From NCBI GenBank assembly GCA_016210245.1, contig JACQUR010000508.1, forward strand, positions 1 to 5,665: 5,665 nucleotides of DNA. Direction: 5' to 3'. This document shows positions 1-5,579 of the stretch, in pieces. The notes under the pieces are model-generated. The model searched no databases. It was given only the letters and a program-made list of their open reading frames with translations, and was not told the origin of the DNA. The translations under genes and the position numbers were made by a program. The stretch is from Chloroflexota bacterium. GTDB taxonomy: Bacteria; Chloroflexota; UBA6077; JACQUR01. Within the stretch, counting starts at the first letter, position 1; each line of letters starts with the position of its first letter.

Positions 1-881
1 ACGTCGTCCAGGGCGGGCAGGGCGTAGCCGCGCACCAGGCGAGCGAGGCCGCAGATGCGCTCGGCCAGCTCCGGGTTGCGCTTGTGAGGCATGGCCGAGG
101 AGCCCTGCTGGCCGGCCGAGAAGGGCTCGGCCACTTCGCTCACCTCGGTGCGCTGGAGGCCGCGCAGCTCGGTGGCCATCTGTTCCAGGGTGGCGGCAAT
201 GACCGCCAGCGTGGCGATGAAGTAGGCGTGGCGGTCGCGCTGGATGATCTGGCTGGAGACAGCGGCGGGCGCGAGGCCGAGGCGCGCGCAGACCCGCTCC
301 TCCACCTCGGCCGGGACGTTGGCGTGGGTGCCCACCGCTCCGGAGAGCTTGCCGATCGCCAACTCGTCCCGCGCCTGGGCCAATCGCTCGCGGTCCTGGC
401 GGATCTGCCAGACCCAGAGGGCCATCTTGTGGCCGAAGGTGGTGGGCTCGGCGTGGATGCCGTGGGTGCGCCCGATCATCGGGGTGAGCTTGTGGCGGCG
501 GGCCAGCTCGGTCGTGGCGGCCTCCAGCGCCTGGAGGTCCTGGTCCAGGATGGCCGCCGCCTCCAGCACCTGGAGGGCCAGGGCGGTGTCGAGCACGTCG
601 GAGGAGGTGAGGCCCAGGTGAATGAAGCGCCCGGGCGGGCCGACGCTCTCGGCCACGGCGCGGACGAAGGAGATGATGTCGTGGTGGGTTTCCTGGAGCA
701 GTTGCTGCACCCGGGCGGGGTCGACCGTGGCGCGGCGGATGGCGGCCAGCTCGGGCTGGGGGATAGCGCCCAACTCGGCCCAGGCCTCACAGACCGCCAG
801 CTCCACCCGCAGCCAGGTGTCCAGCTTGTGCTCCTCGCTCCAGACGCGGGCCATTTCGGGGTGGGTGTAGCGCGGAATCAT
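1..881 (-). CDS. purB: Adenylosuccinate lyase, 3' end cut by window edge
   Basis: PurB is a cytosolic homotetramer that removes fumarate from SAICAR (giving AICAR) and from adenylosuccinate (giving AMP). The frame is open from ATG at 881 to the left edge, 293 codons, and resembles the Bacillus-type enzyme of about 430 residues, so roughly the last 140 are outside. The N-terminus MIPRYTHPEMARVW is typical and fixes the start. Visible family motifs are THHD (65-68), GLTSSDVLDTA (90-100), GRTHGIHAEPTTFG (137-150, with the general-acid/base region His140), QRDRHA (214-219) and the signature loop GSSAMPHKRNP (260-270) carrying the catalytic serine. No Shine-Dalgarno sequence is visible; instead a large hairpin ends 10 bases before the start codon. 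It is the third gene of the guaA-purDE-purB run and probably depends on read-through from upstream. The visible part shows no defects. Identity is very secure. Confidence 0.96.
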   Translation of the reverse strand, partial: MIPRYTHPEMARVWSEEHKLDTWLRVELAVCEAWAELGAIPQPELAAIRRATVDPARVQQLLQETHHDIISFVRAVAESVGPPGRFIHLGLTSSDVLDTALALQVLEAAAILDQDLQALEAATTELARRHKLTPMIGRTHGIHAEPTTFGHKMALWVWQIRQDRERLAQARDELAIGKLSGAVGTHANVPAEVEERVCARLGLAPAAVSSQIIQRDRHAYFIATLAVIAATLEQMATELRGLQRTEVSEVAEPFSAGQQGSSAMPHKRNPELAERICGLARLVRGYALPALDD

Positions 882-891
882 CGTCGGAGCA

Positions 892-950
892 GGTTGGAGG
901 TTGGAGGTTGAAGGTTGGGTGCTCCAACCTTCAACCTCCAACCTCCAACC
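892..950. repeat. Perfect 27-bp-arm inverted repeat in purDE-purB gap
   Basis: Arms 892-918 and 924-950 are exact reverse complements separated by a 5-base loop (919-923, GTGCT). Each arm is built of heptamer-like units (GGTTGGA, GGTTGGA, GGTTGAA, GGTTGG), so it is both a tandem repeat and a palindrome. It fills almost the whole space between the purDE stop (955-957) and the purB start (881). No T-run follows the stem on either strand, so it does not look like a rho-independent terminator. In mRNA it would form a very stable hairpin just ahead of the purB start codon. It may be a dispersed intergenic repeat, an mRNA-processing or stabilising element, or a block on purB translation; the sequence alone does not decide. 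Confidence 0.9.
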
Positions 951-954
951 CTCT

Positions 955-2883
955 TCACCCTTCCATCTGTCGTTTGCGGAACTGCTGATAGCGCTGGCGG
1001 ATGGTGTCGTCGCTGAGGGAGAGCATGGCGGCGGCGATGTAGGCGGCGTTCTTTGCGCCCGGGGCGCCGATGCCGACGGTAGCGACCGGGACGCCGGGCG
1101 GCATCTGGACGATGGCGTAGAGGGCGTCCAGGCCGCGCAGCTCGCCGGCGGCCAGAGGCACACCGATCACGGGCAAGCTGGTCCAGGAGGCGATGACGCC
1201 GGGCAGGTGGGCGGCCAGGCCGGCGCCGGCGATGATGACCCGGATGCCTCGCGCCTCGGCGCCCTGGGCGAAGGCGCGCACGCGCTCCGGGGTACGGTGC
1301 GCGGACATGGTCAGCACCTCATGGGCGATGCCCAGGCTCTCCAGCACGCTGGCCGCGGGCTCCATCACCTGGCGGTCGCTCTCCGAGCCCATGATGATCG
1401 AGACGAGCGGGGTGGGGGACGCGGAGCCGGACCTCTCCCCCGGCCCCTCCCCTGCCAGGGGAGGGGTGCCGCTCCGGTCCCTATCCGGCTCCCCCTTCCC
1501 TGGCAGGGAAGGGGGCCGGGGGGTTAGGTCCGGTCCTTTCTCCGCGTCTCCCCGTCCCCGCGTCCCCGCGTCCGCCCCAATATCGGTGCGATACTGGCGG
1601 CCTTCGAAGCGGACCACCTCCACGGCGCGGTAGGCGCGCTCGCGGGCCTCGGCCAGGGTGGCGCCGGTGCCGACCAGGGTGAGCACCCGGCCGCCGGCGG
1701 TGAGCACGTCGCTTTCGCCGCCACCCAGGCCCAGGCCCTGGCGCAGGGCGCGCCAGCCGCTGGCGGCTGGCGCCTCAGAGCGGCGGGTGGTGCCGGCGTG
1801 GAAGACGAACATGCCCGGCTCCACCTCGTCCAGCCCCTCGATCGGCACGCCGGTGCGCAGGGGGCCGGGGTAACCCTGGGAGGCGAGCACCACGGCGCAA
1901 CTTGCGCCAGGAGACCAGCGCACCTGCGCCAGGCCCAGGCTGCCGTTGGGCACCGCCAGCAGCAGCTCGGCCAGGTCGGATTCGAGCAGCGGCAACAGCA
2001 CCTGGGTCTCGGGATCGCCGAAGCGGCAGTTGAACTCGAGCACCCGCGGTCCCTGCGCGGTCAGCATCAGGCCACCGTACAGCACCCCGCGGTAGGGGCG
2101 GCCCTCCTGCTCCAGGCCGGCCAGGGTGGGCTCGAGGATCTCGGCGCGGATGCGCGCCATCAGCTCCGCGTCCGCGCGCGCCACCGGGGCGTAGCCGCCC
2201 ATGCCGCCGGTGTTGGGCCCCCGGTCGCCGTCGCCCAGGCGCTTGTAGTCGCGCACCGGCGGGGCCAGGACCAGGTCCTGGCCATCGTACAGGGCGAAGA
2301 CGGACAACTCCTCGCCACTGAGGAACTCCTCGATCACCACCCGCTGGCCGGCAGCGCCCAGCTCGTTGCGGGCCATGTAGCGCTCGAGCGTCTCGCGGGC
2401 AGCCTCCTCCGAGCCTACCACCTCCACGCCCTTGCCGGCCGCCAGGCCGTCGGCCTTGATGACCAGTGGGTAGGTGAACTCCTTGAGCGCCCGGCGGGCT
2501 TCATCCACCGAGTTGCAGGTGTGGGCGCGGGCGGTCGGGATGCCGTGGCGCTCCATGAAGCCCTTGGCCCACACCTTGCTCGCCTCGATCTGCGCCGCCG
2601 CGGCGCTGGGACCAAAGACGGCCAGTCCGGCCGCCGCGCATGTGTCGGCCAGGCCGGCGGCCAGGGGCGCCTCCGGCCCGACGACGACCAGGTCGATGCG
2701 CTGCTCCTTCGCCCAGCCGACCAGTTCGCGAATGCGATCGGCGGCGAGGGGCACCGAGTGGGCCAGCGCGGCCGTGCCCGCGTTGCCCGGGGCGCAGTAG
2801 ACCGCGGTGACGGCCGGGCTAGCTGCCAGCTTCCAGACCAGGGCATGCTCGCGCGCGCCGGAGCCGACTACCAGGACCTTCAT
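955..2883 (-). CDS. purD-purE: Fused phosphoribosylamine-glycine ligase / N5-CAIR mutase (PurD-PurE)
   Basis: One open frame of 642 residues encodes two purine enzymes. Residues 1-436 are GAR synthetase (PurD), which joins phosphoribosylamine to glycine using ATP. Motifs are MKVLVVGSGAREHA at the N-terminus, VVVGPEAPL (67-75), the ATP-grasp region VIKADGLAAGKGV (141-153), GPNTGGMGGYAP (222-233) and EFNCRFGDPETQ (283-294), closing at YRTDIG (431-436). Residues 492-642 are PurE, with MGSESD (498-503), SAHRTP (527-532), AGLAAHLPG (554-562) and IVQMPPGVPVAT (591-602). AAHLPG marks the class I bacterial mutase, which normally needs PurK to supply N5-CAIR; PurK is not in view. Residues 437-491 are a repeat-encoded linker. 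The ATG at 2883 is chosen because it begins the conserved PurD N-terminus; a longer frame from 2967 overlaps guaA. A weak GGGA lies upstream inside the guaA end. The PurD part has about 20 extra residues between FHAGT (361-365) and GGRV (397-400). Confidence 0.95.
   Translation of the reverse strand: MKVLVVGSGAREHALVWKLAASPAVTAVYCAPGNAGTAALAHSVPLAADRIRELVGWAKEQRIDLVVVGPEAPLAAGLADTCAAAGLAVFGPSAAAAQIEASKVWAKGFMERHGIPTARAHTCNSVDEARRALKEFTYPLVIKADGLAAGKGVEVVGSEEAARETLERYMARNELGAAGQRVVIEEFLSGEELSVFALYDGQDLVLAPPVRDYKRLGDGDRGPNTGGMGGYAPVARADAELMARIRAEILEPTLAGLEQEGRPYRGVLYGGLMLTAQGPRVLEFNCRFGDPETQVLLPLLESDLAELLLAVPNGSLGLAQVRWSPGASCAVVLASQGYPGPLRTGVPIEGLDEVEPGMFVFHAGTTRRSEAPAASGWRALRQGLGLGGGESDVLTAGGRVLTLVGTGATLAEARERAYRAVEVVRFEGRQYRTDIGADAGTRGRGDAEKGPDLTPRPPSLPGKGEPDRDRSGTPPLAGEGPGERSGSASPTPLVSIIMGSESDRQVMEPAASVLESLGIAHEVLTMSAHRTPERVRAFAQGAEARGIRVIIAGAGLAAHLPGVIASWTSLPVIGVPLAAGELRGLDALYAIVQMPPGVPVATVGIGAPGAKNAAYIAAAMLSLSDDTIRQRYQQFRKRQMEG
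1427..1533. repeat. 107-bp MITE-like inverted-repeat element with nested palindromes
   Basis: The ends are exact 8-bp inverted repeats, CCGGACCT (1427-1434) and AGGTCCGG (1526-1533), continuing inward as an imperfect inverted repeat of about 26 bases. Inside lie two further perfect palindromes: arms 1444-1454 and 1456-1466 (11 bp, 1-base centre) and arms 1491-1502 and 1504-1515 (12 bp, 1-base centre). On the minus strand it encodes residues 451-486 of the fusion, with the Pro/Gly-rich style (LTPRPPSLPGKGE) often seen when dispersed intergenic repeats are translated. No target-site duplication is obvious. It is probably a small non-autonomous mobile or REP-like repeat lying inside a gene in an open frame. 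Confidence 0.75.
1544..1575. repeat. Four 8-bp tandem units at the end of the PurD domain
   Basis: The plus strand reads GCGTCTCC, CCGTCCCC, GCGTCCCC, GCGTCCGC: four octamers with one or two changes each. The minus strand encodes the start of the linker, residues 437-447 (rich in Gly, Arg, Asp and Ala). The right end falls exactly one residue after the conserved PurD terminus YRTDIG. Octamers do not keep reading frame when copy number changes by one, so a change in unit number could disconnect PurE from PurD. Confidence 0.7.
1750..1773. repeat. 10-bp-arm palindrome inside the PurD coding region
   Basis: Arms 1750-1759 (GCGCCAGCCG) and 1764-1773 (CGGCTGGCGC) are exact reverse complements with a 4-base loop. 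They lie within residues 366-395 of the fusion protein, between the conserved PurD motifs FHAGT and GGRV. That spacing is about 10 residues in E. coli PurD as I remember it, and 30 here. The palindrome therefore sits in an apparent in-frame insertion. Confidence 0.65.
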
Positions 2884-2887
2884 GGTG

Positions 2888-4504
2888 TCATTCCCACTCG
2901 ATCGTCGCCGGTGGCTTGGAGGTAATATCGTAGACCACGCGGTTGACGCCCGGCACTTGATTGACAATGCGGCTCGAGATCGCTGCCAGCACCTCGTGGG
3001 GCACGCGTGCCCAGTCGGCGGTCATGGCATCCTCGGCGGTCACGATACGCACCGCCACGACGTGGCCGTAGGTACGGAAGTCGCCCTGCACGCCCACGGT
3101 GCGCACGGGGGTGAGCACGGCGAAGCTCTGCCACACCTGGCGATAGAGCCCGGCCCGGCGCACCTCGTCCATGACGATCGCGTCCGCGGCACGCACCAGC
3201 GCCAGCCGCTCGTCGGTCACCTCGCCCAGGATGCGCACTGCCAGGCCCGGACCGGGGAAGGGGTGGCGCCAGACCAGCTCCTCGGGCAGGCCCAGCGCCT
3301 CGCCCACCCGCCGCACCTCGTCCTTGAACAGGTAGCGCAGCGGCTCCACGAGCTGGAAGGGCAGGTCGGCCGGCAGGCCGCCCACATTGTGGTGGGTCTT
3401 GATGCGGGCCGCGGCGCGGGTCTCGTGGCTGGTGCTCTCGATGACGTCCGGGTAGAGGGTGCCCTGGGCCAGGAAATCGATCGTGCCCAGCTTCTGGGCC
3501 TCTTCGTTGAAGACGCGGATGAACTCGTCGCCCACGATTCGCCGCTTCTCCTCGGGGTCGACCACGCCCGCGAGGCGGTTGAGGAAGCGGGCGCGGGCGT
3601 CGACATGCATGAGCGGGATGTGCTGGTGCTGGCGGAAGGCGCGGATGACCTGCTCGGCCTCGCCCTGGCGCAGCAGCCCGTTGTCGACAAAGATGCAGGT
3701 GAGCTGGTCGCCCACGGCGCGGTACACCAGTGCGGCCACGACCGCCGAGTCCACTCCCCCGGACAGGGCACAGATGACCCGTCCGTCGCCCACGCGGGCG
3801 CGGATGTCGGCCGCGGCCTGCTCCACGTAGGAGCCGGAGGTCCAGTCGCCGCGACAGCCGCACACCTCGAACAGGAAGTTGCGGAGCAGCTCCTTGCCGG
3901 CCGGGGTGTGGACCACCTCGGGGTGGAACTGGAGGCCGATCAGACCCTGGTCGCTGGCCATGGCTGCCACGGGCGAGTGCTCGCTCTCGGCCAGGGCCCG
4001 AAAGCCCGCCGGCAGGCGCTCGATCACGTCGCCGTGGCTCATCCACACGGGCAGCTCGGGCGGGAGGTGGCGGAAGAGGGGATAGTCGGGCGTGCAGACG
4101 CGCACCACCGCGTGGCCGTACTCGCGCCGCTGGCTGGGGGCCACCCGGCCGCCCAGGGCGTGCGCCAGGAGCTGCATGCCGTAGCAGATGCCCAGCACCG
4201 GCCGCCCCAGGGCCAGCACCGCCGGGGGCAACTGGGGCGCGCCCTCCTGGTAGACGCTGGCCGGGCCGCCGCTCAGGATGAAGCCACGCGGATCCAGCGC
4301 TCGCACCCGGGCCTCGTCGACGTCGTGGGGCAGCAGCTCGCAGTAGACGCCCAGTTCGCGCACGCGACGGGCGATCAACTGGCTGTACTGCGAGCCGAAG
4401 TCGATGACCGCGATGGCCTCGCGCTGAGAGGGCAGCAGCGGTGCGGCAGTCGAGTCAGGATGGGCCTGGATTGCTGTCAGAGCGGAACTCCGTTGAGAGG
4501 GCAT
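2888..4504 (-). CDS. guaA: GMP synthase (glutamine-hydrolysing)
   Basis: GuaA converts XMP to GMP using ATP and ammonia taken from glutamine; it is a soluble two-part enzyme and the last step of the GMP branch. From ATG at 4504 it has 538 residues, slightly longer than the usual 510-525. The extra length is an N-terminal tail of about 27 residues before IAVIDFGSQYSQLIARR (31-47). The class I glutamine amidotransferase domain shows the nucleophile Cys107 in GICYGMQLL and the His194/Glu196 pair in FHPEVVHT. The ATP pyrophosphatase domain starts with the P-loop LSGGVDSA (247-254) and FVDNGLL (272-278). The C-terminal dimerisation domain ends in the conserved YDITSKPPATIEWE. All catalytic residues are present. 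No clear Shine-Dalgarno sequence precedes 4504; a candidate promoter lies about 115 bases upstream. The stop is 4 bases from the purD start, which implies translational coupling and one mRNA. Confidence 0.97.
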   Translation of the reverse strand: MPSQRSSALTAIQAHPDSTAAPLLPSQREAIAVIDFGSQYSQLIARRVRELGVYCELLPHDVDEARVRALDPRGFILSGGPASVYQEGAPQLPPAVLALGRPVLGICYGMQLLAHALGGRVAPSQRREYGHAVVRVCTPDYPLFRHLPPELPVWMSHGDVIERLPAGFRALAESEHSPVAAMASDQGLIGLQFHPEVVHTPAGKELLRNFLFEVCGCRGDWTSGSYVEQAAADIRARVGDGRVICALSGGVDSAVVAALVYRAVGDQLTCIFVDNGLLRQGEAEQVIRAFRQHQHIPLMHVDARARFLNRLAGVVDPEEKRRIVGDEFIRVFNEEAQKLGTIDFLAQGTLYPDVIESTSHETRAAARIKTHHNVGGLPADLPFQLVEPLRYLFKDEVRRVGEALGLPEELVWRHPFPGPGLAVRILGEVTDERLALVRAADAIVMDEVRRAGLYRQVWQSFAVLTPVRTVGVQGDFRTYGHVVAVRIVTAEDAMTADWARVPHEVLAAISSRIVNQVPGVNRVVYDITSKPPATIEWE

Positions 4505-4549
4505 GATTTGGGTTCGTTTGGCGCGCAGGGGGCCCCTTGTTCTTCCTGG

Positions 4550-4562
4550 TGTCTCAGAGACA
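4550..4562. repeat. Short perfect palindrome in guaA leader
   Basis: TGTCTC and GAGACA are 6-bp inverted arms around a single central A. It lies about 46 bases upstream of the guaA start, inside the predicted leader. It could be a protein-binding operator or a minor hairpin. Chance occurrence is possible. Confidence 0.4.
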
Positions 4563-4565
4563 GGG

Positions 4566-4594
4566 CACCCCGGTGAGCCCGCGCTCCCGGGGTG
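4566..4594 (-). other. Stem-loop in the predicted guaA leader
   Basis: Outer arms CACCCCGG (4566-4573) and CCGGGGTG (4587-4594) pair perfectly. Inside them GAGC (4575-4578) pairs with GCTC (4583-4586), leaving a 4-base loop and one bulged base (4574). The result is a GC-rich 12-bp stem in the 5' untranslated region between the candidate promoter and guaA. No U-run follows it in the direction of guaA transcription, so a terminator is not indicated. I see no purine-riboswitch consensus. A role in mRNA stability or leader control is possible. Confidence 0.45.
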
Positions 4595-4625
4595 GCCTGG
4601 CCGATGCCTGACTCCAGCATATGCC

Positions 4626-4654
4626 ATTGTAGCTTGCGTATGGGCGCCATACAA
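4626..4654 (-). promoter_or_regulatory. Candidate sigma-70-type promoter for the guaA operon
   Basis: On the minus strand TTGTAT (4654-4649) and TACAAT (4631-4626) are separated by exactly 17 bases. The -10 box matches the TATAAT consensus at five of six positions; the -35 box matches TTGACA only at TTG. Transcription would start near 4619, leaving a leader of about 115 bases. It is the only plausible promoter pair I found between hepT and guaA. It could serve the whole guaA-purDE-purB run. Confidence 0.45.
4638..4652. promoter_or_regulatory. Inverted repeat in the guaA promoter spacer, possible operator
   Basis: GTATGG (4638-4643) and CCATAC (4647-4652) are exact inverted arms with a 3-base centre. 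The site lies between the candidate -10 and -35 boxes and overlaps the -35 box, where a dimeric repressor would block RNA polymerase. Two more perfect palindromes flank it: ACCAATTGGT (4654-4663) just upstream of the -35 box, and GCATATGC (4617-4624) at the predicted transcription start. I cannot name the regulator, and it does not match a PurR-type site that I recognise. Confidence 0.35.
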
Positions 4655-4727
4655 CCAATTGGTCTTTGCTGTTTGCCACGTGTGGGGGGGAGGTACGCGG
4701 TGCCGCTTTTCTATCGGCCAGCCTCAG

Positions 4728-5096
4728 CTAGCTCTCGTTGGAGGCCCAGTCGCTCTGAGGGAACTCGGTAGCAAGTATTGCCGCCACTTGACGCCGCAAC
4801 TCCAGCGCGTCCCGTGTTGCTGCAACCCACACGATAGACCAATCGACGGCGAAGTAGGCGTGAACGGCGATATTGCGGAAGCCCACGATGTCGGCCCACG
4901 GCACCTCGGGATGGCATTCTCGAAAGCTGGCTGGGAGGCGCGCCGCTGCTTCACCGATGATCGTGAGCTTGTGCAGCACGGCACTTCGCAGCAGGTCATT
5001 GCCCAGGAAGCTCTCGCGGTCGCGCCCGGATAGAAAGCCCCGAATCGCGTCGGCAGCCTCAACGATATCGGCCAGGTAGAGCTGCTCAGGCCGCAT
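4728..5096 (-). CDS. hepT: HepT-family HEPN RNase toxin
   Basis: From ATG at 5096 the product has 122 residues, normal for HepT, a small all-helical HEPN protein that acts as an RNase toxin in a type VII (HepT/MntA) toxin-antitoxin pair. The active-site motif R-x4-H-x-Y is intact as RNIAVHAY (Arg74, His79, Tyr81). In studied HepT proteins the Tyr of this motif is modified with AMP by MntA, which silences the toxin. Family-like features include the N-terminus MRPEQLYLADIVEAADAI and the segment HKLTIIGEAAARL (42-54). Earlier starts exist at ATG 5111 and TTG 5117; 5096 fits the family N-terminus best. It overlaps the mntA stop by 11 bases, so the two genes are probably translationally coupled. 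With no frame defect visible, the toxin looks functional. Confidence 0.9.
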   Translation of the reverse strand: MRPEQLYLADIVEAADAIRGFLSGRDRESFLGNDLLRSAVLHKLTIIGEAAARLPASFRECHPEVPWADIVGFRNIAVHAYFAVDWSIVWVAATRDALELRRQVAAILATEFPQSDWASNES

Positions 5097-5391
5097 AGAG
5101 GACCTGGGCATGGGCAAGTACTTCGTGGCGGAGCACGGGTTTCAGGCCACCCTTCGGGACCAAGTCCACCTTTCGACCGAAGAGCTCCGAAAGCTCTCGC
5201 TGCAGGCGCGACAGGGCCAGGAACCCGACCTGGGCATCCGGCTCGAATTCTACCAGCAGGTCGATGTCGCTGCCCTCATGGAAGTCCGGGCGTAGGGCGG
5301 AGCCGAATAACGCCAACTCACGCACCTGATGGCGGCGGCACACCTGCGCGAGGGCTTCGCCAGCAAATTTGATGCCCTGTGGTTTGAGCAT
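5086..5391 (-). CDS. mntA: MntA-family minimal nucleotidyltransferase antitoxin
   Basis: This 101-residue protein is a minimal nucleotidyltransferase, the usual partner of HepT. It carries the GS-x10-D-x-D active-site motif: Gly30-Ser31, then Asp42 and Asp44 within SDIDLLVEF, with Asp76 in KVDLV as the likely third metal ligand. In characterised pairs the enzyme transfers AMP from ATP to the toxin's Tyr and so neutralises it. The start at 5391 is preceded by the purine-rich stretch GAGGGAAGAGAGG on the minus strand, the best ribosome-binding site in the window. The C-terminus EVLAHAQVLYAA resembles the family. It is the first gene of the pair and overlaps hepT. The surrounding sequence is less GC-rich than the purine operon, which fits acquisition by transfer. 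Confidence 0.92.
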   Translation of the reverse strand: MLKPQGIKFAGEALAQVCRRHQVRELALFGSALRPDFHEGSDIDLLVEFEPDAQVGFLALSRLQRELSELFGRKVDLVPKGGLKPVLRHEVLAHAQVLYAA

Positions 5392-5394
5392 GCA

Positions 5395-5408
5395 CCTCTC
5401 TTCCCTCT
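5395..5408 (-). promoter_or_regulatory. Ribosome-binding region of mntA
   Basis: On the minus strand the bases before the mntA ATG read AGAGGGAAGAGAGG followed by TGC and the start codon. AGAGGG is 11 bases and GAGAGG 3 bases from the ATG; both are Shine-Dalgarno-like. It supports the start at 5391 and contrasts with guaA and purB, which lack a clear site. Confidence 0.5.
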
Positions 5409-5432
5409 ACCAATACGCCTGCCACAGCAGAG

Positions 5433-5579
5433 ATGGGCTACCAGCAGATTCGGGAGCGGCAATACACACCCAACTGACGGCTAACGCTCGTAGATCTCTC
5501 CATAATCGACCCTGAAGCGCTCAAGGCGTTCGTCTACCGCGCGCGAGAGGAAGGCACCCAACCAGCGGACAGACCGTGA
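5433..5579 (+). pseudogene. Possible broken antitoxin frame upstream of vapC
   Basis: A plus-strand frame begins with ATG at 5433, meets TGA at 5475-5477 after 14 codons, and is then open for 33 more codons to a TGA at 5577-5579. That last stop overlaps the GTG start of the PIN toxin as GTGA, the arrangement expected of a coupled antitoxin-toxin pair. The second segment contains DPEALKAFVYRAREEGT, a charged helical stretch. I do not recognise a VapB family in it, and there is no ATG or GTG start in the second segment. It may be an antitoxin with a nonsense mutation, a truncated leftover, or chance. Confidence 0.25.

Larger units (their letters stand above)
1411..1575 (-). other. Repeat-encoded linker joining PurD and PurE domains
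   Basis: These bases encode residues 437-491 of the fusion protein, rich in Gly, Pro, Arg, Ser and Glu and with no family resemblance. The stretch begins exactly with four 8-bp tandem units and continues through a 107-bp inverted-repeat element. Its in-frame codons hold no ATG, GTG or TTG. The first in-frame Met after the PurD core is residue 498, already inside the first PurE strand and nucleotide-binding motif, so a separate PurE start is unlikely. The linker is probably disordered. Confidence 0.8.

Noticed and set aside
84..911. Plus-strand open frame opposite purB
   Set aside because: Antisense to PurB, which has every family motif; the frame runs into the hairpin repeat.
892..950. Rho-independent terminator between purDE and purB
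   Set aside because: The stem is strong but neither strand has a T-run after it.
1370..1410. Independent purE gene starting inside the fusion
   Set aside because: The only nearby in-frame ATG (1392-1390) is within the MGSESD motif and would remove the first beta strand; no GTG or TTG lies in frame earlier in the linker.
1427..1575. CRISPR array
   Set aside because: The repeats are palindromic or directly adjacent octamers without unique spacers of regular length.
1798..2925. Plus-strand open frame of 375 codons opposite purD
   Set aside because: Shadow of the PurD domain in a GC-rich sequence; no motif or ribosome-binding support.
2807..4576. Plus-strand open frame of 589 codons opposite guaA
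   Set aside because: It lies antisense to a fully conserved GuaA, has His/Gly/Ala-rich composition typical of GC-rich shadow frames and no recognisable domain.
4505..4620. Purine riboswitch ahead of guaA
   Set aside because: The leader has a stem-loop, but I see no conserved purine-aptamer core or three-way junction.
4503..5033. Plus-strand frame of 176 codons across the guaA upstream region and hepT
   Set aside because: It overlaps the promoter region and the intact HepT active site on the other strand and shows no domain.
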